Source: Bdellovibrionales bacterium
GTDB lineage: Bacteria; Bdellovibrionota; Bdellovibrionia; Bdellovibrionales; UBA1609
Reading direction: 5' to 3'
Assembly (NCBI GenBank): GCA_027459485.1
Contig: DAIDIG010000002.1
Location: forward strand, 248,001 to 312,000
Length of the DNA stretch: 64,000 nt
Shown: one piece after another, positions 9,015 to 19,805 of the stretch
Position numbering within the stretch: position 1 is the stretch's first letter
Layout of the letters: each line of letters opens with the position of its first letter
Notes under the pieces: generated by a model
Told to the model about the DNA's origin: nothing
Databases searched by the model: none
The model's input: only the letters and a program-made list of their open reading frames with translations
Program-made: the position numbers and the translations under genes

Positions 9015-9664
9015 ATTTGAAAGTAGTGGACGAAATGGCTTACTCTCCGGATCTAATTAAATTGGGCTACGTCGAAAGAGAACAGAAGGTTTTTTCGGAA
9101 GAACTAGTAGATAGCCTTTTTGCCTCGTATAGTGAAACTTTGAAGGCAGATTTCAGAAAAGCTTTTGACGAAATCGGCGAAGTTTTTGTGCCTAAAAATT
9201 TTGAAAAAATCCCGAACGCTTTTGCAATAACAGGCTATTTGGATTTATTAGACATGGGATTTTGCCCCGAGGATGTTGGGTATTTTTTAGAAAGCGCAAA
9301 AGTTCCGGGTTACAGTCCGTTACTTAGTCTCATTGCTCTAACGAGAAGCCATCAGTTGGCGGAAGGGCAGCCTCGGTTGCCGACGTGGCTTCGTTCTCTG
9401 GAAGAGAGTTCAGTTGCATGGGGGTTGATCGCAAATGTCTTTGTTATTTGCGCGAAAATAGGTGAGTCACCCAGCTTTTTCTTGAATCCTGTCCTAAATT
9501 TAAATCTGAAAGGCAGCCGTACATTCGAGTCCTCATTTAAGGAAGTTCATTCACCTAAAAGCTTTGATGGCTACCGAGACTATCTTGTTGACAAAACTTG
9601 GAGTCACGTTGGGTATCGGAGCAAAGACGAAGCAGTTAAGGCTATCGGTATAAAATACGTCTGA
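9011..9664 (+). CDS. Hypothetical cytoplasmic protein
   Basis: I do not recognise this 217-residue protein. It has no signal peptide or TM segment and looks mainly helical, with acidic stretches near the N-terminus and a Trp/Ser-rich middle. It is A+T-richer than the surrounding core genes, as is the gene at 8257, and both sit beside tRNA-Leu. That is compatible with recent acquisition. Its start overlaps the stop of the small ORF by the ATGA tetranucleotide, so the pair is probably expressed together. Confidence 0.6.
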   Translation: MNLKVVDEMAYSPDLIKLGYVEREQKVFSEELVDSLFASYSETLKADFRKAFDEIGEVFVPKNFEKIPNAFAITGYLDLLDMGFCPEDVGYFLESAKVPGYSPLLSLIALTRSHQLAEGQPRLPTWLRSLEESSVAWGLIANVFVICAKIGESPSFFLNPVLNLNLKGSRTFESSFKEVHSPKSFDGYRDYLVDKTWSHVGYRSKDEAVKAIGIKYV

Positions 9665-9705
9665 AGAGACCCGGCGAAAAGCCGACAAGTAATCCAGAAA
9701 ACGAA

Positions 9706-9726
9706 ACGGGCGCCAATGGCGCCCGT
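9706..9726 (-). terminator. Candidate terminator downstream of tRNA-Leu
   Basis: A perfect 9-bp stem (ACGGGCGCC with GGCGCCCGT) encloses a 3-base AAT loop. Read leftward it is followed by a T-rich tract (TTCGTTTTCT), so it fits a terminator for the tRNA-Leu transcript about 120 bp upstream. Read rightward there is no T-run. Confidence 0.5.
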
Positions 9727-9845
9727 GGTCCAGAGTCTAACTTTTTGAAATCGACCGGCACTGATGGCTTTCTGTCGCCGGCCCCACCGTTCCCACCTCT
9801 GAAACTCGCCGCGAATACCTGTGCGGGTTCGTGCAAAGTATCGAC

Positions 9846-9930
<85 letters not shown>

Positions 9931-9956
9931 ATAAGGGTATTCAGTTAGAACAAAAA

Positions 9957-9985
9957 GTGGTACCGAGCGGTGCTCGAGGTGTCAA
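9957..9985 (-). promoter_or_regulatory. Candidate promoter for tRNA-Leu
   Basis: On the minus strand a perfect TTGACA (9985-9980) is separated by 17 bp from TACCAC (9962-9957), about 27 bp before the mature tRNA 5' end. The -35 is excellent and the -10 is poor (3 of 6). Confidence 0.45.
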
Positions 9986-10096
9986 CCAAATCGACGAACG
10001 TCGAGGCGCTTCAACGCCGTTAACCGACCGATGAATGGCTCACGTCCATACAAATGAGGGGACCGAGACGGATGCTCGGTTAGACATAAGGGCTCA

Positions 10097-10210
10097 CGGA
10101 TGAGCCCTCGGGGCGAAGACGAGACATACGGATGAGCCCTCGGGGCGAAACCGAAATATGCGAGTGAGCTCTGGGAAGAAGACGCGGACTTAAGGATGAG
10201 CCGCCAGGGG
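10097..10210. repeat. 32-bp degenerate tandem repeat (about 3.5 units)
   Basis: Units begin at 10097, 10129, 10161 and 10193, exactly 32 bp apart. Units 1 and 2 share CGGATGAGCCCTCGGGGCGA, unit 3 reads CGAGTGAGCTCTGGG, and unit 4 starts AGGATGAGCC and runs into the ribosome binding site of the small ORF at 10221. A related sequence occurs at 10069 with different spacing. The first unit also forms an 8-bp hairpin with upstream DNA (AGGGCTCA, loop CGGA, TGAGCCCT at 10089-10108). No coding role is evident. Confidence 0.75.
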
Positions 10211-10220
10211 GGAGGGGAAA

Positions 10221-10358
10221 GTGCCGATCGATTTCAACATCTTTTTGAATAGCTCCATTAATGGGATTTTCCTGTTTGGCGTGATGACTTTTCTACTGAC
10301 GATTTCTTACATCGTCGGCTTCTTGGAATACGACGACTTCAACGATCACGACGATTGA
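10221..10358 (+). CDS. Small single-TM membrane peptide (45 aa)
   Basis: GTG at 10221 follows GGAGGGG at a 3-base gap within a G-rich tract. The frame gives MPIDFNIFLNSS, a long hydrophobic helix (about residues 14-34) and an acidic tail ending EYDDFNDHDD. It is plausibly a small inner-membrane protein with a cytoplasmic or periplasmic acidic tail. I recognise no family. It lies between the tandem repeat and queA and stops 13 bp before queA's candidate -35. Confidence 0.55.
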   Translation: MPIDFNIFLNSSINGIFLFGVMTFLLTISYIVGFLEYDDFNDHDD

Positions 10359-10371
10359 CCGTCGTCTGCGA

Positions 10372-10400
10372 TTGATTTTATCTCCGTCTGTCGTTACAAA
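10372..10400 (+). promoter_or_regulatory. Candidate promoter of queA (leaderless)
   Basis: TTGATT at 10372-10377, a 17-bp spacer, and TACAAA at 10395-10400 are followed by only six bases before the queA ATG at 10407. There is no Shine-Dalgarno site, so transcription starting at or next to the ATG would give a leaderless mRNA. Confidence 0.45.
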
Positions 10401-10406
10401 ACAGCC

Positions 10407-12586
<2,180 letters not shown>

Positions 12587-12668
12587 TTTCCCTCGCCGTT
12601 TTCGTGATGAAGTAATGTTGGTTAAAACAATTCAGGGGTTTTAAAAACGCTCCAAGGAGCCTACTACT

Positions 12669-13004
12669 ATGTCACTTCTATTGTCATCATATGCTTGGGC
12701 CGCCAGTGCACCCGCCGCCGGTTCAAGCGCACCCGCTTACATGCAATTTATGCCGTTCGTTCTGATCTTCGCGATCTTTTATTTTTTGATTATCCGCCCG
12801 CAATCGCGACGGCATAAAGAACACCAGCAATTTGTGACGGCTCTTAAGCGCGGTGATCAAGTGATCACGGCGAGCGGTATTTTTGGCCGCGTGAGCGGAA
12901 TCACCGAAAAATTCGTCATGCTCGAAGTGGCGGACGGAGTGAACATTCGCATCCTCAAAAGCCAGATCGCATCAGCGGTAACGGAAGGCGCGACCAATGC
13001 TTGA
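12669..13004 (+). CDS. yajC: Preprotein translocase subunit YajC
   Basis: This 111-residue inner-membrane protein has one TM helix (about 28-46) followed by the family signature FYFLIIRPQSRRHKEHQQF and a basic cytoplasmic domain with GDQVITASGIFGRV. YajC associates with SecD and SecF at the Sec translocon. A strong AAGGAG site precedes the ATG. Its last eight bases overlap secD, indicating coupled expression. Confidence 0.96.
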   Translation: MSLLLSSYAWAASAPAAGSSAPAYMQFMPFVLIFAIFYFLIIRPQSRRHKEHQQFVTALKRGDQVITASGIFGRVSGITEKFVMLEVADGVNIRILKSQIASAVTEGATNA

Positions 13005-14895
13005 TAAATTGTCATATCGTTGGGCGGTTGTCATCGTCATCATTTTGCTCGGTGCCTTCTGGATTTCGCCCAATTTTGTGCATTTTGGTAAAAAGAGCAT
13101 CTTCGGTAAAAATAGGATCACACCCGGCCTCGATATTCAGGGTGGCATTCATTTGGTTATGGGCGTCGATGTCCAAGAGGTATTGCAAGAGCGCGTGGCG
13201 CGTATGGCAAAGAATCTGATCGCCGAATTTAAAGACAACGGCGTGGCCTTTAAATCGGTCACGGTCGGCGGTGATGACAAGTCGGTGATTGAAATCGAGC
13301 CGTCGAACCAACAGAGCGCAGATGCGATCGCTAAATTTTTAAAAGACAAGTACCCGGCCACGTTACAGGTTTCGTCGCAAACGCCGAGTTTGATGGAGGT
13401 CAAATATTTCGACGCCGTCATTCAAAATACAAAAAAACAGGTCGTGAATCAGGCCATCGAAGTTATTCGTAACCGTATCGACGAGTTTGGTGTGGCCGAA
13501 CCCAATATTTCGGCCGAAGGCTCCGATCGAATTTTAGTTCAGCTACCTGGCATTCAAGATGCCGCGCGCGCAAAAGAACTTATCAACCGCACGGCCCGTC
13601 TGGATTTTCGCGTCGTTTCGACGGCTATCCCAACAGACAAGCTCGTCAAAATGATCGCTGATGCTGAAAAGCAAAATCACTTTGAATTGGCGGCCACGGA
13701 CGAGACCGCGCAAGATCACAACCCTGCCGCGGGAGCGACGGCTACGACGACGGCTGCAACAGCCGATCATGGCGCGCCAAACGCAAACCCTGCCGACAAT
13801 GGCGCGAAATCTGTACAAGGTGCCGGCGCAAAAAACACGAAGGCGGAGACTCCGATTGAAAAGCTCCACTATCAAGCATATGTCAATAAACTGAACGACG
13901 TATTGGCCGCGCAACTACCGAAAGAAACGCGCATCGTTTTTGAAAAGTTAGACAATGCCGAAAATTTGGCGGCGGGGCGACGTCCGTACTTGATTCGTAC
14001 CGATTCAAACTTAACTGGCGCTGAGCTTGAAGACGCCTCTGTACGCAACGACGAATACGGCCGGCCTGAGGTCGATTTTCGTTTTACTCTCACGGGCCGC
14101 AAAATGTTCGCCGATTTGACTTCGAAAGCGGCGGGCGGATCATTGGCGATTGTTTTGGATGATGTCGTGAAGTCGGCTCCTCACGTTGAGCGCGAGATTG
14201 ACAGCGACTCCGCCCGTATCACGCTCGGCGGGGGTCGCGACTATGATGCTATGTTCAACGAAGCGCGGTTCATTGCGTTGGCATTGCGCGCGGGCGCTCT
14301 ACCGGCCGCATTAGAACCGCTCGAAGAGCGAACAGTGGGGCCGTCGCTTGGTTCTGAATCAATTCATAAAGCCAAGATTGCCTCGATGATCGGGACTATG
14401 GCGGTTTTCATCTGGATGTTCCTCTATTACCGTGGCGCGGGGCTGATCGCCGATATTAGTCTGATCATCAATATTTTTCTGACGTTTGCCGTTTTGACAT
14501 CGATGGGGGCGACGCTTGATTTACCTGGCGTTGCCGGTATTGCGCTGACAATCGGTATGGCGGTGGACGCCAACGTGATCATCTACGAGCGGGTTAAAGA
14601 AGAGTTGCGTAAAGGCGCGAGTTTGGCCGGCGCCGTTCGCGACGGTTACCACAATGCGTATCCATCGATTTTTGACGCCAACCTTTGCACTGTTTTGACG
14701 TGCGCGGTTTTGATGTACTTCGGTACGGGCCCCATTCGCGGCTTTGCCGTCACACTCGCGATCGGTATGGTGACTTCGATGTTTACTGCGGTTTTCTTCT
14801 CGCGCACGGTGATGGAAACTATTGTGGGCAAATTCAACTACAACGTTTTTACGGTTCCTGTGCGTGCCAATTCAGCAACCGTCAACAAGTCATAG
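12997..14895 (+). CDS. secD: Protein translocase subunit SecD
   Basis: SecD pairs with SecF to use the proton gradient in late protein export. This 632-residue form has an N-terminal TM, a large periplasmic P1 domain with GLDIQGGIHLVMGVD, and a C-terminal TM bundle with GMAVDANVIIYERVKEE and FDANLCTVLT. Residues about 235-290 are an Ala/Asn/Thr-rich low-complexity insertion within the periplasmic region. It begins inside the end of yajC and precedes secF by 13 bp. Confidence 0.97.
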   Translation: MLDKLSYRWAVVIVIILLGAFWISPNFVHFGKKSIFGKNRITPGLDIQGGIHLVMGVDVQEVLQERVARMAKNLIAEFKDNGVAFKSVTVGGDDKSVIEIEPSNQQSADAIAKFLKDKYPATLQVSSQTPSLMEVKYFDAVIQNTKKQVVNQAIEVIRNRIDEFGVAEPNISAEGSDRILVQLPGIQDAARAKELINRTARLDFRVVSTAIPTDKLVKMIADAEKQNHFELAATDETAQDHNPAAGATATTTAATADHGAPNANPADNGAKSVQGAGAKNTKAETPIEKLHYQAYVNKLNDVLAAQLPKETRIVFEKLDNAENLAAGRRPYLIRTDSNLTGAELEDASVRNDEYGRPEVDFRFTLTGRKMFADLTSKAAGGSLAIVLDDVVKSAPHVEREIDSDSARITLGGGRDYDAMFNEARFIALALRAGALPAALEPLEERTVGPSLGSESIHKAKIASMIGTMAVFIWMFLYYRGAGLIADISLIINIFLTFAVLTSMGATLDLPGVAGIALTIGMAVDANVIIYERVKEELRKGASLAGAVRDGYHNAYPSIFDANLCTVLTCAVLMYFGTGPIRGFAVTLAIGMVTSMFTAVFFSRTVMETIVGKFNYNVFTVPVRANSATVNKS

Positions 14896-14908
14896 GGTAG
14901 GGTAGAAA

Positions 14909-15895
14909 ATGGCATTAGTTACATCCGACGCGAATCCGAATCGAAAATTTGATACCGGCCGATTCGATTTTTTGGGTAAAGCGAAGTTTTTGGTTCCGCT
15001 CTCGATCATCACGATTGTAGCCGGCCTGATTAACTTGGGCGTGAAGGGTCTCAACTACGGCATCGACTTCGTCGGTGGTACGCAATTTCAAGTCGAGTAC
15101 AATCACGTCATCGATGCGGGCGTTGTGAGAAAAGTTCTCGACGACAATGGCTACGAAAAAGCCCTTGTGCAGAATTTCGACGACCACCGAACGTTTCTTG
15201 TTCGCATGCAGGCGCTGCACGGTAAAACCGACAAAGAGAGCGACGAGATGCAAAACGCGCTCGTGAAAAAGGTCACAACGGTGTTTCAGACCGGTGTGAA
15301 GGGCAACCCCGCCGAAATTCGCAGTGTTGAGTCGGTGGGGCCGCAGGTGGGGGCTGAGCTCAAGCGCAATTCTCTGCTCGCAACCTTTTACAGTATGCTT
15401 ATGATCTTGATCTACATCGGTTTCCGGTTCGATTACAAATACGCGCCGGGTGCCGTCTTATGTACGATTCACGATGCGGTCGTCACGATCGGCATTTACG
15501 CGATCTTCAACCGCGAAGTGAATATGGAGACCTTGGCCTCGATTTTAACATTGCTCGGTTACTCCATGAACGACACGATCATCACCTTTGACCGGATTCG
15601 CGAGAATGAAAAAATCTTTCGCGGCGAAAATTTTTATAACGTGGTCAACCGTGCCATTAACGATATGTTGGGGCGAACCTTGCTCACAGCTTTTACGACT
15701 GAGCTTGCGGTGGCGGGGCTTTACTTTTTCTCAGACGGCGTGATCAAACAAATTACATTCACGCTGCTGATTGGTATTGTCATCGGCACATACTCATCGA
15801 TTTATATCGCGTCGCCGATCGTGATTTGGCTCGATCGTCTCGAAAAGCGAAAATCCGAATCTCGTATGCAAGCCGCAAAAACGGCGAAAGCTTAG
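14909..15895 (+). CDS. secF: Protein translocase subunit SecF
   Basis: This 328-residue partner of SecD has TM1, a short periplasmic domain beginning GLNYGIDFVGGTQFQVEY, and a five-helix C-terminal bundle with SMNDTIITFDRIRENEK and the LLTAFTTELAV segment. The length is typical. It is preceded by a purine-rich site (AGGGTAGGGTAGAAA) and followed after 9 bp by recJ, so yajC-secD-secF-recJ is probably one transcript. Confidence 0.97.
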   Translation: MALVTSDANPNRKFDTGRFDFLGKAKFLVPLSIITIVAGLINLGVKGLNYGIDFVGGTQFQVEYNHVIDAGVVRKVLDDNGYEKALVQNFDDHRTFLVRMQALHGKTDKESDEMQNALVKKVTTVFQTGVKGNPAEIRSVESVGPQVGAELKRNSLLATFYSMLMILIYIGFRFDYKYAPGAVLCTIHDAVVTIGIYAIFNREVNMETLASILTLLGYSMNDTIITFDRIRENEKIFRGENFYNVVNRAINDMLGRTLLTAFTTELAVAGLYFFSDGVIKQITFTLLIGIVIGTYSSIYIASPIVIWLDRLEKRKSESRMQAAKTAKA

Positions 15896-15904
15896 AGTTC
15901 TAAC

Positions 15905-17632
15905 GTGTCGCGCGGGGGGAGTGAGCGGTGGGGTGCGCGTGAATCGTCGCCAGGCGATCCGCCGATGGCGATGCCCTCCGCCATTTGGGATGTGCTTCGT
16001 GCGCGCGGGATAACAACAACAGAAGATATCGAAAAAATATTTAATCCGGCACTTCGCGATCTGGCGCATCCATTTTCACTGGATCAAATGGATCAAGCTA
16101 TTCAAAGATTGCTACGAGCCCACGAAGCGCAGGAGCCGATCCTCGTTTACGGCGATTATGACCTCGATGGCACGCCAGGGGTCACTCTTTTGAGAGAGGG
16201 TCTTCTTCAACTCGGCTTCGAGCGCGTCTACACGTTTCAACCGTCGCGAATGAACGATGGGTATGGCTTGCATGCGCGACAGGCGCTCAAATTTTTGAAA
16301 GATGGAGTGCGACTTGTTTTAACAGTCGATGTCGGCATCACCGATGTCGACGCGGTCGATGAGCTGAATCGCGCGGGCGTCGATGTGATTGTAACGGATC
16401 ACCATTTGCCGAAAGATCGGTTACCAAACGCGCTGGCGGTGATTAATCCGAACAAAGGCGACTGCGGCTCAGGCCTTCAGCACTTATGTGGTACAGGTGT
16501 CGCGTTTTATTTAATACTTGCACTTCGAATGGCGCTTGAAAAAGCCGGGCGTATGGCGCGGCCGTTTGACCCGAAGTCACTGCTAGACCTGTTCTCTTTA
16601 GCGACAATTTCTGATCTGGTGCCGCTTGTCCGTGAGAACCGCGTGCTCGTAAAGCATGGGTTGAAGATTTTAGCCAAAACGGAGCGCCCTGGCCTTAGGC
16701 TCCTGATGTCCGAGCTCGGGCTTTATGGTCGCAATCTGACGGCACAGGACATTGGGTTTCGGTTGGCTCCAAAGCTCAACGCGTTGACTCGTCTTGAAGA
16801 TGGGATCACTGCATTCGATATATTAACAGCCGATGACGAAAATGCCGCGCGACTTGTCGAATGCGCTCTTCGGGTGAATGAAAAAAGACGTCTTTTGCAA
16901 GACAAGGCATTACGTATCGCTGAAGATTGGCTGAGCAAAAATCGCCGCTCAAACGACAAATCCATATTTGTTTATTCCCCCGAGTTTCACCCGGGTGTCA
17001 TCAGCTTGACGGCCAATGAGCTCGCTATGAGGTACCAAAAGCCCGTTTTTGTCGGAGCCGTTCGCGAAAACGGACGCATCGTGGGGAGTGCGCGGGCGCC
17101 ATCTACTCTGGGTGAAAACTTTAATTTGCAGCCCATTTTACACGAGGTCAGTTCGTACCTTTTGCGGTTCGGCGGCCACCGCCATGCAGCTGGCTTTGAG
17201 GTTGAGATCGAAAAAGCTGAAGAGCTGGCAGAGGCGTTGAACGGGGTGGTCCCAAAGTTTGCGCAAGCCTCTGATTCGCCGGCCTTACAGCCGTCTGGCG
17301 CGCTATTGTATGACTCTGAAGTTAAATTGTCTGATCTATCGCTCGAGTTTATGGCTTGGCATGAAGCTCTCGAACCGTATGGGCCTGGATTCGAATCGCC
17401 GGCCTATCTGTTGCGAGGCCTGCGCGTGCGTTCCGCTAAAAAATTAAAGAACAAGTTTTTTCGGTATAAATTAAGCGATGGTTTGCAAGAAATTGAGGCA
17501 CCCTGGTTTGATAACCCGGCCGAATTTCAGCCGGGCGATCGTATTGATTTAATCTTCGAGCCGCAATGGAATCACTATAATGGGCGGCGTACTCTTCAAG
17601 CAAAAATCCTCGCGGCGCGGCCATCAAGGTAA
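15905..17632 (+). CDS. recJ: Single-stranded-DNA-specific exonuclease RecJ
   Basis: RecJ degrades single-stranded DNA 5' to 3' in recombination and mismatch repair. The 575-residue protein has the DHH phosphoesterase motifs: YGDYDLDGTPG near residue 84, LTVDVGI, VTDHHLP with the DHH triplet, CGTGVAFYL, the DHHA1 region (GGHRHAAGFEVE) and a C-terminal OB-fold. Length equals the usual size. The start is set at a GTG at 15905. An ATG about 20 codons later is possible but would trim the conserved N-terminus. Confidence 0.93.
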   Translation: MSRGGSERWGARESSPGDPPMAMPSAIWDVLRARGITTTEDIEKIFNPALRDLAHPFSLDQMDQAIQRLLRAHEAQEPILVYGDYDLDGTPGVTLLREGLLQLGFERVYTFQPSRMNDGYGLHARQALKFLKDGVRLVLTVDVGITDVDAVDELNRAGVDVIVTDHHLPKDRLPNALAVINPNKGDCGSGLQHLCGTGVAFYLILALRMALEKAGRMARPFDPKSLLDLFSLATISDLVPLVRENRVLVKHGLKILAKTERPGLRLLMSELGLYGRNLTAQDIGFRLAPKLNALTRLEDGITAFDILTADDENAARLVECALRVNEKRRLLQDKALRIAEDWLSKNRRSNDKSIFVYSPEFHPGVISLTANELAMRYQKPVFVGAVRENGRIVGSARAPSTLGENFNLQPILHEVSSYLLRFGGHRHAAGFEVEIEKAEELAEALNGVVPKFAQASDSPALQPSGALLYDSEVKLSDLSLEFMAWHEALEPYGPGFESPAYLLRGLRVRSAKKLKNKFFRYKLSDGLQEIEAPWFDNPAEFQPGDRIDLIFEPQWNHYNGRRTLQAKILAARPSR

Positions 17633-17667
17633 AATTTGGTAACGCGCCCGCCGCTTAGGTTTGCGAA

Positions 17668-18276
17668 TTAATTACCGCGAGCGTCGTTTGTCAGTTGCAT
17701 GGTCACGGGGCCAAATTGCGACTGTGCAATTTGTTGCACCATTCCGGCGACTGGCACAGCGCGATCCACCCAAATTTCGGTATCGCTGTTCTGGCTGCTG
17801 TCATGAATTTTGAGGTATTCGCAATTAAACGTGGTTTTCTGGCCTTTAAAGTTAGGCACAGTGACTGTCGCTTTGTGCATGTCCACGATTTTTTCTTGGC
17901 TTGGGTCGGGCGGAGTCTGCTTTTGGCCGTTCACGAGCAATTGTAAAAGTTTGCCGTTGTTGCCATAGAGTGCTTCCACTTTTTGTTTGCCCATCATGCC
18001 CATATCGACATCAGTTTCAACCCAGAACCCTTGGCTCACTTGGTTACGTACGAACATGTGAGCAGTGCCGTTGATGAAGCTGGCCATGTTCATGCTGTAG
18101 TCAGCCGAATCGCCAACCGTAAAAAGACCGTGGGTGGCCATGGGTTGTGCGACAGACGACAACATAGCTTGATCCAAAGCCTGGAATTCAATCTGAGTTG
18201 GCATTTGCGCTTTGAAATCAGCGCGGGCTTGCAGGCCTAAAAGCAATGCAGCCGCAATAAAAAACGATCGAGTCAT
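17668..18276 (-). CDS. Periplasmic protein of unknown function
   Basis: This 202-residue protein has a signal peptide (MTRSFFIAAALLLGLQARA). A GGGGG ribosome binding tract lies seven bases before the ATG. The mature part has no recognised motif: it contains an MGMMGKQKVEALYG stretch, alternating strand-like segments and a single Cys, with a C-terminal segment that looks like a beta-sheet binding fold. It is convergent with recJ and lies after the histidine kinase gene in the same direction. Confidence 0.7.
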   Translation of the reverse strand: MTRSFFIAAALLLGLQARADFKAQMPTQIEFQALDQAMLSSVAQPMATHGLFTVGDSADYSMNMASFINGTAHMFVRNQVSQGFWVETDVDMGMMGKQKVEALYGNNGKLLQLLVNGQKQTPPDPSQEKIVDMHKATVTVPNFKGQKTTFNCEYLKIHDSSQNSDTEIWVDRAVPVAGMVQQIAQSQFGPVTMQLTNDARGN

Positions 18277-18329
18277 ATGAGATCCCCCTTAGTTAAGTTG
18301 CTTAATCGGAGCACAGGGCAAACATCAGA

Positions 18330-19400
18330 TCAAGACATGCCTTGTCGAACGGCTTTTTTTAACTGAATTATGAAGGTGGCCCCTTTGTCAGGGCCATCGC
18401 TTTCGGCGCGAATTGTTCCCCCAAGCCGCTTTATAATTTGACTGGCGATCGACAGCCCGAGTCCGAGCCCGCCGTGAATTTTTGAGTCTTGGCCGTAGGT
18501 TTGCCAAAAGCTGTCAAACAAATGGGGGAGTGCCTCACGCGCAATACCCCGGCCAGTATCTCGAATCGCAACATTGACATAGCCATCTAAGCTCGTTGCA
18601 GTCACCGTAATATGGCCGCCATTCGGGGTGAACTTTACGGAATTGGTAAATAGATTCCAAATAACCTGAATCAATCGCTCTTCATCGGTTTCGATTTGAT
18701 CGGCTTCGGGCGCGATTGAGACTTGACGATGAATATCTTTACTCTCAGCCTGATTTTGTACAACCGACCAAGCCGCTTCGATGACATCGCTCAAGCGGAT
18801 CGGGCGAATGTGCAACTCTAATTTGCCGCTTTTGATGCGAGCCCAATCGACCAAATCATTAACGAACATGATTTCCAATTTAAGGGAGCGGCTGATTGTA
18901 TCTATTGCGAGTTGTGCGGTTTCGGAATTGTTGGGATCTGACTTCCACACTTCAAGAGCCATCGATATTGTAGCCAAAGGATTACGTAATTCATGGGCGA
19001 CCTGAGATAAGAAATAATCTTTTGCCTCATTCATCGATTCCGCTGAGAGGCGCGCTACACGCTCACCTTCATTCTGTCGAGCTTTCGCGACGAAGCGACT
19101 CACGACTGATGCCGTCGCTAAAAAGAGCAAAGCCACCATGGCATCCGAATAGCCAAGCGGGCCAAGGTGGTAAACCGGGGGTAAAAACAGATAGTCGATA
19201 GCGAAGACAGAAGTCACCGATGCCACAAGTCCGCCTACGAAACCGCCGCTCCAGGCGCTGAGTATAACGCTGAAATCAAAGGCGATCGACAACGTTCGAG
19301 TCAGATAGGCCCTTAAGAGAAATGAGGCAGCTGCAGCCAGAGCTGTATAGCAAAATGGTAAAAGAATCCGTGAAGACAAATCGCGGGGTTTAAAGCGCAT
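18330..19400 (-). CDS. Membrane sensor histidine kinase with DUF4118 (KdpD-type) input
   Basis: This 356-residue kinase has four closely packed TM helices over residues about 12-105, matching the DUF4118 membrane module of KdpD. They are followed by a HisKA domain with His136 in AHELRNPLATI and a HATPase_c domain with the N-box NLFTNSVKFTPNGG and G-boxes DTGRGIA and GGLGLGLSIA. It autophosphorylates on His136 and should donate to a response regulator, but none is adjacent, so it is an orphan. No Shine-Dalgarno precedes the ATG. Confidence 0.93.
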   Translation of the reverse strand: MRFKPRDLSSRILLPFCYTALAAAASFLLRAYLTRTLSIAFDFSVILSAWSGGFVGGLVASVTSVFAIDYLFLPPVYHLGPLGYSDAMVALLFLATASVVSRFVAKARQNEGERVARLSAESMNEAKDYFLSQVAHELRNPLATISMALEVWKSDPNNSETAQLAIDTISRSLKLEIMFVNDLVDWARIKSGKLELHIRPIRLSDVIEAAWSVVQNQAESKDIHRQVSIAPEADQIETDEERLIQVIWNLFTNSVKFTPNGGHITVTATSLDGYVNVAIRDTGRGIAREALPHLFDSFWQTYGQDSKIHGGLGLGLSIASQIIKRLGGTIRAESDGPDKGATFIIQLKKAVRQGMS

Positions 19401-19408
19401 TGAACTGC

Positions 19409-19437
19409 ACCATAAGTCGAACTGGCAGATACTTCAA
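19409..19437 (-). promoter_or_regulatory. Candidate promoter of the histidine kinase gene (leaderless)
   Basis: On the minus strand TTGAAG (19437-19432), a 17-bp spacer and TATGGT (19414-19409) lie eight bases before the kinase ATG at 19400. Both hexamers match consensus at 4 of 6 positions. The spacing suggests that the mRNA starts at or near the start codon. Confidence 0.4.
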
Positions 19438-19529
19438 AATAAGTTCATATAGACGCAGCCGACCACCTGTGTTAACAACTCCAGCGCATGCTAGCTTGAC
19501 CGACCTTAACGTTTAGTACCCGGAGCGAT

Positions 19530-19805
19530 ATGCCCAAACGGAAAAAGCAAAAGCCGAAAAAAACAAAAATGTCAGTTATTGCCGCTAATGCGAAAAAACG
19601 GGCAGAGAAACTCGACAAAATTTTGCTGAAATTGGCGCCTGGGCCATACAATCAGATATTGAAGCAAATACAGTCAGGTAAGCGCCGTATAGACGAAGAA
19701 CGTCAACTGGCATTGCAATTGGGTGGGCGCATTTTAGAAAAAGTGAATGAAGTGCGGAGTTCGTTACCCTTATCGCGCAAACGTCCTCCTCGGGGCGAAG
19801 CGTGA
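19530..19805 (+). CDS. Small lysine/arginine-rich protein upstream of queC
   Basis: This 91-residue, strongly basic, mostly helical protein begins MPKRKKQKPKKTKM and has a central KRAEKLDKILLKLAPGPYNQ segment. Its stop overlaps the queC start as GTGA, so the two are coupled. Composition suggests nucleic-acid or ribosome binding, but there is no recognised domain. The close coupling makes a link to tRNA modification possible. Confidence 0.6.
   Translation: MPKRKKQKPKKTKMSVIAANAKKRAEKLDKILLKLAPGPYNQILKQIQSGKRRIDEERQLALQLGGRILEKVNEVRSSLPLSRKRPPRGEA

Noticed and set aside
10097-10210. CRISPR array
   Set aside because: The 32-bp units are contiguous without unique spacers and diverge from one to the next, so they are tandem repeats.
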